A stretch of DNA of 64,000 nucleotides from Thermotoga sp. SG1. Its GTDB lineage: Bacteria; Thermotogota; Thermotogae; Thermotogales; Thermotogaceae. How positions within the stretch are numbered: position 1 is the stretch's first letter; every line of letters starts with the position of its first letter. Of this stretch, positions 8,901 to 16,309 are shown piece after piece. The notes below the pieces were generated by a model. That model was not told the origin of the DNA. It saw only the letters and a program-made list of their open reading frames with translations, and did no database searches. The stretch is from positions 1 to 64,000 of the forward strand of contig NZ_LNDD01000002.1 in assembly GCF_002865985.1 (NCBI RefSeq), in the 5' to 3' direction. Both the position numbers and the translations under genes were made by a program.

Positions 8901-9392
8901 GTGTTGGTTAAGTCAAAGGAAGAACTCTTCAAAGAACTGGATGGATTCATAGAAAAGAACAACTACGAAGGAAAAAAAGATGTCCTCATACAAGTTCTTC
9001 ACAAAGCCCAAGAATTGTTCGGTTATCTTCCCGCTGACGTTCTCGAATTTATTTCGGAGAAACTCAATGTTCCTCTCTCCAAGATCTACGGTGTGGTCAC
9101 TTTCTACAACTTCTTCTCCACAAAACCGAAAGGAAAGCACCAGATCAAGGTGTGTCTTGGAACTGCATGCTATGTGAAGGGAGCAGATAGGATCTTTGAA
9201 AGATTCCTTGAAGAACTCAAGGTGAAGCCAGATGAACCTACTAGCGACGGACTCTTCTCTGTTCACGGTGTGAGATGTCTTGGTGCGTGCAGTATGGCAC
9301 CGGTTGTCATGGTGGACGAGGACGACTTTTACGGTAGAGTGACACCCGACATGGTACCTCAGATCATAAACAAGTACAGGCGGGAGGGATGA
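8901..9392 (+). CDS. NuoE/HydC-like [2Fe-2S] subunit
   Basis: About 163 residues. Thioredoxin-fold 24-kDa subunit: CLGTACYVKGA and, 36 residues on, CLGACSMAPV give the four cysteines for one 2Fe-2S cluster. The N-terminal four-helix part contains LGYLP-like FGYLPADVLEFISEKL and VYGVVTFYNFF-like IYGVVTFYNFF. Partner of the downstream NuoF-like flavoprotein. The start is uncertain among GTG 8895, GTG 8901 and TTG 8904 because the ribosome site GGAGG is at 8891-8895; the two later ones have better spacing. Confidence 0.85.
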   Translation: MLVKSKEELFKELDGFIEKNNYEGKKDVLIQVLHKAQELFGYLPADVLEFISEKLNVPLSKIYGVVTFYNFFSTKPKGKHQIKVCLGTACYVKGADRIFERFLEELKVKPDEPTSDGLFSVHGVRCLGACSMAPVVMVDEDDFYGRVTPDMVPQIINKYRREG

Positions 9393-9395
9393 GGA

Positions 9396-9776
9396 ATGGG
9401 TAAGGTGAAAAGCCTGGAAGAACTCATGAAGATAAAAGAACAAGCTCTCAAGGATTTACAGCTGAGGGGCGAGACGGGTAAGAGAGGGAAAATAACGGTT
9501 GCCATGGGAACATGTGGAATTGCTGCCGGTGCGAAAGAGACTCTGAAAGCGATCGTTGAGGCACTCAACGAACACGGTGTGGATGATGTGGCCGTGGTTC
9601 AGTCTGGTTGCATGGGCCTCTGTGAGGTTGAACCGACGGTGGAAGTGAGGCTCGAAGGGCAGGAACCCGTTGTGTACGGTAGGGTGACACCTGAGAATGC
9701 AAAGAGGATAGTGAAGATGCATATATTGGAAGGTAGAGTGGTAGAAGATCTAGTTGTCAAAAGAGGAGAAGTCTGA
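9396..9776 (+). CDS. Thioredoxin-like [2Fe-2S] ferredoxin (HndB-like subunit)
   Basis: 126 residues. The first ~30 form a helical linker, then GTCGIAAGAKETL and SGCMGLCEVEP give a thioredoxin-fold 2Fe-2S domain. Only three of the four canonical cysteines are present: the second one of the first motif is alanine, as in HndB-type subunits. Three bases downstream of the NuoE-like gene and 17 bases before the flavoprotein start, so one complex is likely. Confidence 0.8.
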   Translation: MGKVKSLEELMKIKEQALKDLQLRGETGKRGKITVAMGTCGIAAGAKETLKAIVEALNEHGVDDVAVVQSGCMGLCEVEPTVEVRLEGQEPVVYGRVTPENAKRIVKMHILEGRVVEDLVVKRGEV

Positions 9777-9793
9777 CACTGGAGGTGAAGAGA

Positions 9794-11617
9794 GTGCCAC
9801 TCACAACGAACACGATCCTCATCTGTGCGGGAGGAGCCTGTATCTCTGCGGGTGAAAAGAGTGTCAAGGACGCCCTCGAAGAAGAATTGAAAAAGTACGG
9901 TCTCGATGAAGTTGTCAGGGTGATAGAGACGGGTTGTATGGGTGCGTGTACACTGGGTCCGATCGCTGTGATTTATCCGGAAGGAGTGTTCTATCAGAAA
10001 CTCACTCCTGAGGCAGCAAAAGAGATAGTAGAAGAACACATTCTCAAGGGAAGGATCGTCGAAAAACATCTTTACAAAGCACCGGAAGGAAAACCCGTCC
10101 CGCGGGTTCATGAAGAAGTTCCATTCTTCAAAAAACAGGTGAAGATCGTCACAAGAAATCTCGGGATCATAGATCCAACGAAGATAGAAGAATACATCGC
10201 AAGGGATGGATACTTTGCCCTTGCAAAGGCTCTTCAGATGAAACCAGAAGATGTGATAAGGGAGATCAAAGACAGTGGCCTCAGGGGAAGAGGAGGAGCA
10301 GGTTTTCCAACAGGGCTCAAGTGGGAGTTGGCTGCAAAACAAAAGGCTGAGAGGAAGTTCGTTGTGTGTAACGCAGACGAAGGAGATCCAGGAGCGTTCA
10401 TGGACAGATCCATCCTCGAGGGAGATCCACACGCTGTCATAGAGGGTATGGCGATCGCCGCCTATGCAATCGGTGCTCAGAAGGGCTTTGTCTACGTCAG
10501 GGCTGAGTATCCCCTCGCCATAGAAAGGCTCAACATTGCATTGGAACAGGCAAGAGAATACGGTTTTCTCGGGGAAAACATCATGGGAACAGATTTCTTC
10601 TTCGACATAGAAATCAGAATCGGAGCTGGAGCGTTTGTTTGCGGTGAAGAGACGGCACTCATGGCTTCCATAGAAGGAGAAAGAGGTCAACCCAGGGTGA
10701 AGCCCCCTTATCCCGTTGAGAAGGGACTGTGGGGATACCCAACGGTGATCAACAACGTTGAAACGCTGGCGAACGTTCCCTGGATCATCAGAAACGGTGC
10801 GAAAGAATTCAGAAAGTATGGAACAGAGACCTCTCCGGGTACGAAGGTGTTCGCACTTGCCGGTAAAGTAAAGAACACGGGACTTGTGGAAGTTCCAATG
10901 GGAATCACCCTCAGAGAACTCATCTACGAGATCGGTGGAGGAATAGCAGGAGACAAGAAACTGAAAGCCGTCCAGACTGGAGGCCCTAGTGGGGGATGTA
11001 TTCCCGCCGAGTACATAGACACCCCTGTTGATTTTGAGTCTCTTCAGAAACTTGGGGCGATCATGGGTTCTGGTGGAATGATCGTGATGGACGAGGATGA
11101 TTGTATGGTCGACGTTGCGAGGTTCTTCCTAGAGTTCACCGTGGAAGAGTCCTGTGGAAAGTGTACTCCTTGCAGAGAAGGAACAAAGAAAATGCTCGAA
11201 ATCCTGGAAAAGATCACATCTGGAGAGGGAACCGAGGAAGATATTGAAGAACTCGAGAAACTCGCAAACGTGATAAAGGATACTTCCCTCTGTGGACTCG
11301 GCCAGACCGCACCAAACCCTGTTCTTTCAACCCTGAGGTACTTCAGAGACGAGTATCTTGCGCACGTCAGAGAGAAAAAGTGCCCTGCCAAGAAATGTAA
11401 AGCACTCATCAGTTACGTGATAGATCCAGAAAAGTGTGTCGGTTGTACCGCCTGTGCGAGGGTGTGTCCTGTTCAGTGTATAAGCGGTCAGGTGAGACAA
11501 CCACATGTGATAGATCAGGCAGAGTGTGTCAGGTGCGGTAGTTGTATCGAGGTCTGCAGGTTCGGTGCCATCAGCAAAGTCACACCGGCTTTGCCCGTGG
11601 AGGAGGCGGTAGAATGA
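9794..11617 (+). CDS. NuoF/HydB-like NADH-oxidising flavoprotein with extra iron-sulfur domains
   Basis: 607 residues from GTG 9794 (GGAGG 8 bases upstream; GTG 9785 overlaps it). Domains in order: an N-terminal thioredoxin-like 2Fe-2S domain (CAGGACISAGEKS, TGCMGACTLGP), the NuoF core with FMN/NADH motif GLRGRGGAGFPTGLKW, the N3 cluster motif ESCGKCTPCREGT, and two C-terminal 4Fe-4S motifs (CVGCTACARVCPVQC, CVRCGSCIEVCRFGA). This is the layout of the beta subunit of multimeric, electron-bifurcating [FeFe] hydrogenases, but no HydA-type catalytic subunit is nearby. It probably transfers electrons between NADH and ferredoxin or an unknown partner. Confidence 0.88.
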   Translation: MPLTTNTILICAGGACISAGEKSVKDALEEELKKYGLDEVVRVIETGCMGACTLGPIAVIYPEGVFYQKLTPEAAKEIVEEHILKGRIVEKHLYKAPEGKPVPRVHEEVPFFKKQVKIVTRNLGIIDPTKIEEYIARDGYFALAKALQMKPEDVIREIKDSGLRGRGGAGFPTGLKWELAAKQKAERKFVVCNADEGDPGAFMDRSILEGDPHAVIEGMAIAAYAIGAQKGFVYVRAEYPLAIERLNIALEQAREYGFLGENIMGTDFFFDIEIRIGAGAFVCGEETALMASIEGERGQPRVKPPYPVEKGLWGYPTVINNVETLANVPWIIRNGAKEFRKYGTETSPGTKVFALAGKVKNTGLVEVPMGITLRELIYEIGGGIAGDKKLKAVQTGGPSGGCIPAEYIDTPVDFESLQKLGAIMGSGGMIVMDEDDCMVDVARFFLEFTVEESCGKCTPCREGTKKMLEILEKITSGEGTEEDIEELEKLANVIKDTSLCGLGQTAPNPVLSTLRYFRDEYLAHVREKKCPAKKCKALISYVIDPEKCVGCTACARVCPVQCISGQVRQPHVIDQAECVRCGSCIEVCRFGAISKVTPALPVEEAVE

Positions 11618-12042
11618 TAGGTCCGAAGGATCTTTTGAACATCGCTTTGAAGATCGAATCAACCGGGTACTCCTACTACAAAAACCTGGCAGAGAAAACA
11701 GAAGGGGAAACAAAAGCACTCTTTGAAAGGCTTGCAGAACAGGAAAGAGATCATTCAAGAAGATTCAAGGAAATCTTGGACAAATACGAACAAGATCTCA
11801 ATCCTTCCGATGAGGTTCTCGGATACCTTGAGTCCCTTGCCGAGATCTCGATCTTCCCAAAGCTGGAGGACACACCACCCGATGACCTGAGAGAAGCTGT
11901 AAGAAGAGCAATAGAGGTGGAGAAAGACTCCATTGTTTTCTACAGTGAAATATTGGGTTTTGTGCCAGAAAAAGAGCCGATTCAGTTGATCATCGATGAG
12001 GAAAAAAAGCACCTTAGAGATCTTTTGAGACTTGATGTGTGA
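11614..12042 (+). CDS. Ferritin-like/rubrerythrin-type diiron protein
   Basis: 142 residues from ATG 11614, which overlaps the stop of the flavoprotein (ATGA) and so is co-translated with it. Four-helix bundle with two E..EXXH pairs: ALKIESTGYSYY...LAEQERDH and AIEVEKDSIVFY...IDEEKKH, matching a diiron site. There is no C-terminal rubredoxin domain. Such proteins reduce peroxide or oxygen, and the coupling to an NADH-oxidising module suggests it draws electrons from it. That is an inference. Confidence 0.82.
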   Translation: MIGPKDLLNIALKIESTGYSYYKNLAEKTEGETKALFERLAEQERDHSRRFKEILDKYEQDLNPSDEVLGYLESLAEISIFPKLEDTPPDDLREAVRRAIEVEKDSIVFYSEILGFVPEKEPIQLIIDEEKKHLRDLLRLDV

Positions 12043-12047
12043 AACAG

Positions 12048-12071
12048 CCCCGCCGACCGGCGGGGTTTTTT
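12048..12071 (+). terminator. Rho-independent terminator
   Basis: CCCCGCC / GGCGGGG stem with a GACC loop and six T. It ends the NADH-module operon 6 bases after the ferritin-like gene, immediately before the PlsY-fusion gene. Confidence 0.88.
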
Positions 12072-12079
12072 CGAGGTGA

Positions 12080-13243
12080 GTGAAAATAGTTCTTTCTCTT
12101 CTGATCGGATACTTCCTTGGCAGTTTCTTGCCCGCTTATTTTCTTGTGAAAGCCATGGCGGGGATCGATGTGAGGAGCGTGGGAACAAGGCACGCAGGTA
12201 CCATGAACGTTTATCGAACGGTTGGATTATGGCCGGCCGCCGTCACTGCTTTTTACGACACAACAAAAGGTATCCTCGCCGTTCAAATCTCGAAAATGAT
12301 GGGACAATCGGATTTTGTCGCACTTCTTTCAGGATATTTTGCAGTAATAGGTCATGTTTTTCCTTTCTATTTACAGTTCAAAGGGGGAAAGGGAGCGGCA
12401 ACCAGCGTTGGTCTTCTTCTCTTCTTTCTTTGGAATACGTGGTTGAAACTTCCGGTTCAATATTTTCTTTCTGACCTGCTTGTTCTTTTGTTACTTGTGT
12501 TCACTTTCTTTTGGGCTACCAGAAAAGGAGACGTTGTAGGATTGTTCGTTCTTCCCGCTCTTGGGTTAGTCCTATCGTTCAGGAGAGTAGACAACCTCTG
12601 GTTTCTCTGGGTCCTTGTGGGTACACTCTGGACGATCAATCTGAGAAACGTGCTTGAGGAAAAAGTCATCAAACTGGGCGAAGCAAGCTGGAGAGTTCTG
12701 GTCAGACCCTCTGCTTTTTTGCTCCTTCTTCTTGGATTGAAGATGGAAAAGGAAAAATTTTTGCTTCTTGTGGTGATAGTTTTCTCCATCTTCCTTCTGG
12801 CCGATATCTCGAGGTTGATCAGTCGGCGGGTTCACAGATTCTTCCACGAGGAACTTGAGGTGAAGATCTACAGAAGCGAAGAAAGAAAAAAGATCTCCTC
12901 CATGACGTTATTTTTGCTTGGAGTACTTCTCAGTTTTCTGCTTTTCGAAAGGGAGATCTCTTTCACAGCGGGATGTTTTCTCATCTTCGGTGATATGACT
13001 GCAAAGATCGTGGGAGTCTCCTTTGGAAGGAAAAGGCTGTTTCACAAAAGTTTCGAAGGAACAATGGCGGCTTTTGCCGTCAACCTTTTTGTCGCTTATA
13101 CGATCTTTCTTTCTGGGTTGATGGATTTCTTTCCCGCCTTTTTGGGAAGCGTGGTTGCCACAACATGTGAGGTTCTTCCTCTGTCGATAGATGACAACGT
13201 ATCCGTTCCTGTGTTCTCTTCTCTTGCGATGAATCTATTCTGA
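12080..13243 (+). CDS. PlsY-type glycerol-3-phosphate acyltransferase fused to a dolichol/phytol-kinase-like domain
   Basis: 387 residues, membrane-spanning throughout, GTG start after GAGGTGA. Residues 1 to about 195 show PlsY motifs: GYFLGSFLPAYFL, GTRHAGTMNVYRTVG and GHVFPFYLQFKGGKGAATSVG, which use acyl-phosphate to acylate glycerol-3-phosphate. From about 210 on, LIFGDMTAKIVGVSFGR, HKSFEGTMAAF and DDNVSVPVFSSL match the CTP-dependent dolichol/phytol kinase family. A fusion of the first phospholipid acylation step to a lipid kinase-like domain is unusual. Neither the substrate of the second domain nor its activity can be read from the sequence. Confidence 0.8.
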   Translation: MKIVLSLLIGYFLGSFLPAYFLVKAMAGIDVRSVGTRHAGTMNVYRTVGLWPAAVTAFYDTTKGILAVQISKMMGQSDFVALLSGYFAVIGHVFPFYLQFKGGKGAATSVGLLLFFLWNTWLKLPVQYFLSDLLVLLLLVFTFFWATRKGDVVGLFVLPALGLVLSFRRVDNLWFLWVLVGTLWTINLRNVLEEKVIKLGEASWRVLVRPSAFLLLLLGLKMEKEKFLLLVVIVFSIFLLADISRLISRRVHRFFHEELEVKIYRSEERKKISSMTLFLLGVLLSFLLFEREISFTAGCFLIFGDMTAKIVGVSFGRKRLFHKSFEGTMAAFAVNLFVAYTIFLSGLMDFFPAFLGSVVATTCEVLPLSIDDNVSVPVFSSLAMNLF

Positions 13244-13244
13244 C

Positions 13245-13925
13245 TCACTCCACCTCTGCCAGAATACTGACGGGCCCTCCATCCAGTCCTTTGAATCTCA
13301 CTGGAAGTGCTATCACACGTTTTATCTTCTTTCCAACAACAGGTTCCAAATTCACATCTTCGAAGATGATTATCGGTCTTTTTCTACTGAAATTCTTCGA
13401 AAGAAGCCACCTGTGTGCAGGATATCCCTCTTTTGCTCCCGAAACGATGGGATCGGCACTGAGAAAATCGAGCATGATCGCCCTGAGTGAGGGAACTTCT
13501 TCTCTCAAAAATTTTGCAAGTTCAGGGGAAATTCCAGGAAACAGGAATCTGTAAGTGGCAGGATCTTCTTTTCTGAACCTTGCAAATCCTGATCTGAACA
13601 GAAGAAGATCCACTCTGCTCAGATCCAATCCTTCGAGGTCCTCCAAGGTGAACAGTTCCATTGGTTCTTTTTCCCTGTTCACTAGCAAAGGATGTTCGAA
13701 CACGAAATATTCCAGTGGTATCTGATCGAGAGTCCAACCGTCTTCACAAAAGTGATATGGGGCATCCACATGAGTTCCTGTGTGGGAGAAATGATGGATC
13801 ATTGTGGTGTTGGCAACATCTCCTTGCTCGATCCTATCCACCGGCTCGAAACGGGTAGGAGGGTTATCTGGATACGTCAACATTTTCTCCTCTATGGGGT
13901 AAGATAGTTCTATGAACATACCCAT
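13245..13925 (-). CDS. Cyclase/kynurenine formamidase-like metal hydrolase
   Basis: About 226 residues. HTGTHVDAPYHF is the metal-binding signature of the cyclase family (Pfam Cyclase), and HRWLLSKN plus the C-terminal VRFKGLDGGPVSILAEVE are also typical. The family hydrolyses amide or formamide bonds (formylkynurenine, isatin) but the substrate here is unknown. Starts are ambiguous among GTG 13928, ATG 13925 and ATG 13919. It is divergent from the transglutaminase-like gene and convergent with the PlsY fusion, leaving a single intergenic base. Confidence 0.78.
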   Translation of the reverse strand: MGMFIELSYPIEEKMLTYPDNPPTRFEPVDRIEQGDVANTTMIHHFSHTGTHVDAPYHFCEDGWTLDQIPLEYFVFEHPLLVNREKEPMELFTLEDLEGLDLSRVDLLLFRSGFARFRKEDPATYRFLFPGISPELAKFLREEVPSLRAIMLDFLSADPIVSGAKEGYPAHRWLLSKNFSRKRPIIIFEDVNLEPVVGKKIKRVIALPVRFKGLDGGPVSILAEVE

Positions 13926-13951
13926 CACTTCCCTTCCAGGAGGTTAAGATC

Positions 13952-15268
13952 ATGGAGTTTCTCATCTACAGTTTACCAGAAGAAATCATCCGAGAGGAAA
14001 TGCTTGGAAACTATTCGACTGCTTTGAGATTGATCGAAGACTTTTTGAGGAAAGACCTACCATCCCTTCATCGAGGAAGACTTCTCTACGAGAAAGAGAG
14101 GATCGAAAGGCTCCTTGAAGATTATCCTTTCGATGAAAGAGAAGCCTATGAAAAACTCAAAGAGACGTTTGAGAATTTCTCTGAAGAAGAGTTCCATCAT
14201 CTTTTAGAGAACGGCGCTTTCGATTACATCGTTGTTGATGGAAAAAGAAAGTTCGAAAGACGCTTTCATCACAACCTTGTTTTTGCAAAGCCCGAGTACG
14301 AAAAAAGACTCAAAAAGAAAGATGAAAAGAGAGAGAAAGCAAGGAAGATTCTTCATGAACGTCTGAGACGTCTCATAAATGGAGAAAATCCAAAGAAATA
14401 TCGTGTAAGAGCAAGAATTACCCTGAAATTGAAGAAAACTACTTCCAAGAACCGTGTGTGGCTTCCGTTTCCAAAGGAAGATCTTCAGGTGGAAAGTGTG
14501 AAACTTTTGAGGGCGAGTCACAGAACGTTCTATATTGCACCAAACGATGTTCCCCAGCGCACGATATATTTCGAAGGAAAGGAAAACACCTATTTTGTAG
14601 AGTTCGAGTACATCATCAGAGAGTGGGTGAATCGTGTTGAGCCAGAGAAGGTTTCAGAAACGGGGGTTGTTGGAGAGTTTCTGAGAGAAGAACCTCCTCA
14701 TATCGTCTTTTCACCGAAACTCAGATGGCTCACCGAAGAGATCGTGGGAAAGGAAACCAATCCGTATCTGAAAGCAAAGAAGATCTACGACTGGATCACC
14801 TTCAACGTGAGGTACTCTTATGTGAAACCGTACGCTCTCTACGAGAACATCACAGATTTTGTGGCGAACAACCTGAAAGGTGATTGTGGTTTTCAGGCTC
14901 TGTTGTTCATAACGATGTGTAGAATAGCAGGTGTTCCGGCGAGATGGCAGTCCGGATGGTACATAAATCCACTCTTTGCTTCCCCACACGACTGGGCACT
15001 CTTTTACATCGAACCTTATGGATGGCTTCCAGCGGATCTTTCCTTTGGAGGTGCAAGGAGGGAAAGGGAAGATTTCAGAAGTTTCTACTTTGGAAACCTG
15101 GATGGTTTCAGGATGGTGGCAAACGACGATTTCATGAAAGATTTCGATCCCAAACCACGCTTTTTCAGGAACGATCCAACTGACAATCAGATGGGAGAGG
15201 CAGAAAGTGATGAAGGTCGTCTTCCGTTCGAAAGTTTTATAGAAGTTTTGAGTTTTGAGGAGGTGTGA
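13952..15268 (+). CDS. Transglutaminase-like cysteine protease
   Basis: 438 residues. The catalytic triad of the transglutaminase core is visible: cysteine in LKGDCGFQALL, histidine in SPHDWALFYI and aspartate in LPADLSFGG. The N-terminal ~140 residues are charged and helical, with no signal peptide, so the protein is probably cytoplasmic. It ends 3 bases before the L-Ala-D/L-Glu epimerase gene. In that context, cleavage of murein-derived peptides is plausible, but this is inferred. ATG 13952 has GGAGG 9 bases upstream. Confidence 0.8.
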   Translation: MEFLIYSLPEEIIREEMLGNYSTALRLIEDFLRKDLPSLHRGRLLYEKERIERLLEDYPFDEREAYEKLKETFENFSEEEFHHLLENGAFDYIVVDGKRKFERRFHHNLVFAKPEYEKRLKKKDEKREKARKILHERLRRLINGENPKKYRVRARITLKLKKTTSKNRVWLPFPKEDLQVESVKLLRASHRTFYIAPNDVPQRTIYFEGKENTYFVEFEYIIREWVNRVEPEKVSETGVVGEFLREEPPHIVFSPKLRWLTEEIVGKETNPYLKAKKIYDWITFNVRYSYVKPYALYENITDFVANNLKGDCGFQALLFITMCRIAGVPARWQSGWYINPLFASPHDWALFYIEPYGWLPADLSFGGARREREDFRSFYFGNLDGFRMVANDDFMKDFDPKPRFFRNDPTDNQMGEAESDEGRLPFESFIEVLSFEEV

Positions 15269-15271
15269 AGG

Positions 15272-16309
15272 ATGTCGAAAATAGTGGACGTGAAGTTCAC
15301 TCTCAGAAGGTACGAGTACGAAAAGCCGTTCCATATAACAGGAAGCATCTCCTCAGAGAGCAGAAACGTGGAGGTCGAAATCACACTCGAGAGCGGAATC
15401 AAGGGTTATGGAGAGGCATCTCCTTCGTTCAGAGTGAACGGGGAGAGGGTGGAAGCTCTTTTGGCAATTGAAAACGTAGTAAAAAACATGATCACCGGCT
15501 TTGACGTTCGAAACTATGCAAGGATCTTTGAGATCACGGATAAACTCTTTGCTTTCCCGAGTTTGAAAGCAGCTGTACAGTTTGCTGTTCTCGATGCTCT
15601 GGCTCAGGAACTGGGAACTCAGGTTTGTTATCTCCTAGGAGGAAAGAAAGATGAAATAGAGACAGACAAAACCGTGGGAATAGACACAGTAGAGAATAGG
15701 ATAAATGATGCAAAGAGGATCTTCGAGGAAGGTTTCAGGGTTATAAAGGTCAAAGTTGGAGAGAACCTGAAAGAAGACATAGAAGCGATGGAAGAGATAG
15801 CGAGGGTCACTCCCGGTGCGAAATACATCGTCGATGCCAATATGGGATACACTCCCAAAGAAGCGGTGGAGTTCGCAAAAGAAGTTTATCAAAAAGGAAT
15901 AGACGTTGCAGTTTTCGAACAACCAGTGAAAAGAGAAGATATCGACGGTCTGAAGTTTGTAAGGTTTCATTCTCCGTTTCCAGTGGCGGCGGACGAATCT
16001 GCAAGGACGAAGTTTGACGTGATGAGACTGGTGAAAGAAGAAGCAGTGGATTATGTGAACATAAAACTCATGAAGTCCGGTATCTCCGATGCACTTGCCA
16101 TAGTGAAGATAGCAGAAACAGCCGGATTAAAACTCATGATCGGGTGTATGGGAGAGTCCAGCCTTGGGATAAATCAGAGCGTTCACTTTGCTCTCGGAAC
16201 CGGGGCGTTCGAGTACCATGATCTGGACAGTCATCTGATGTTGAAAGAGGGAAAATTCAGAGGGAAATTTGTTCAGGAAGGATCGAAGATGAGGGTGAAG
16301 GAAGAATGA
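15272..16309 (+). CDS. L-Ala-D/L-Glu (dipeptide) epimerase, enolase superfamily
   Basis: 345 residues. Muconate-lactonizing subgroup of the enolase superfamily: KVKVG with the catalytic lysines near 160, metal ligands in IVDANMGY, FEQPVKRED and AADESA, and the second lysine in NIKLMKSG; the C-terminal DXD is in YHDLDSH. The product epimerises L-Ala-D-Glu released from peptidoglycan to L-Ala-L-Glu so that it can be hydrolysed. I recall that the T. maritima homologue at this place in the gene order has this function. Overlaps the helicase start by 4 bases. Confidence 0.9.
   Translation: MSKIVDVKFTLRRYEYEKPFHITGSISSESRNVEVEITLESGIKGYGEASPSFRVNGERVEALLAIENVVKNMITGFDVRNYARIFEITDKLFAFPSLKAAVQFAVLDALAQELGTQVCYLLGGKKDEIETDKTVGIDTVENRINDAKRIFEEGFRVIKVKVGENLKEDIEAMEEIARVTPGAKYIVDANMGYTPKEAVEFAKEVYQKGIDVAVFEQPVKREDIDGLKFVRFHSPFPVAADESARTKFDVMRLVKEEAVDYVNIKLMKSGISDALAIVKIAETAGLKLMIGCMGESSLGINQSVHFALGTGAFEYHDLDSHLMLKEGKFRGKFVQEGSKMRVKEE

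Noticed and set aside
9599-10690. 363-residue minus-strand open frame
   Set aside because: It is antisense to the NuoF-like gene, has phenylalanine/serine-rich composition with no motif, and no ribosome site.
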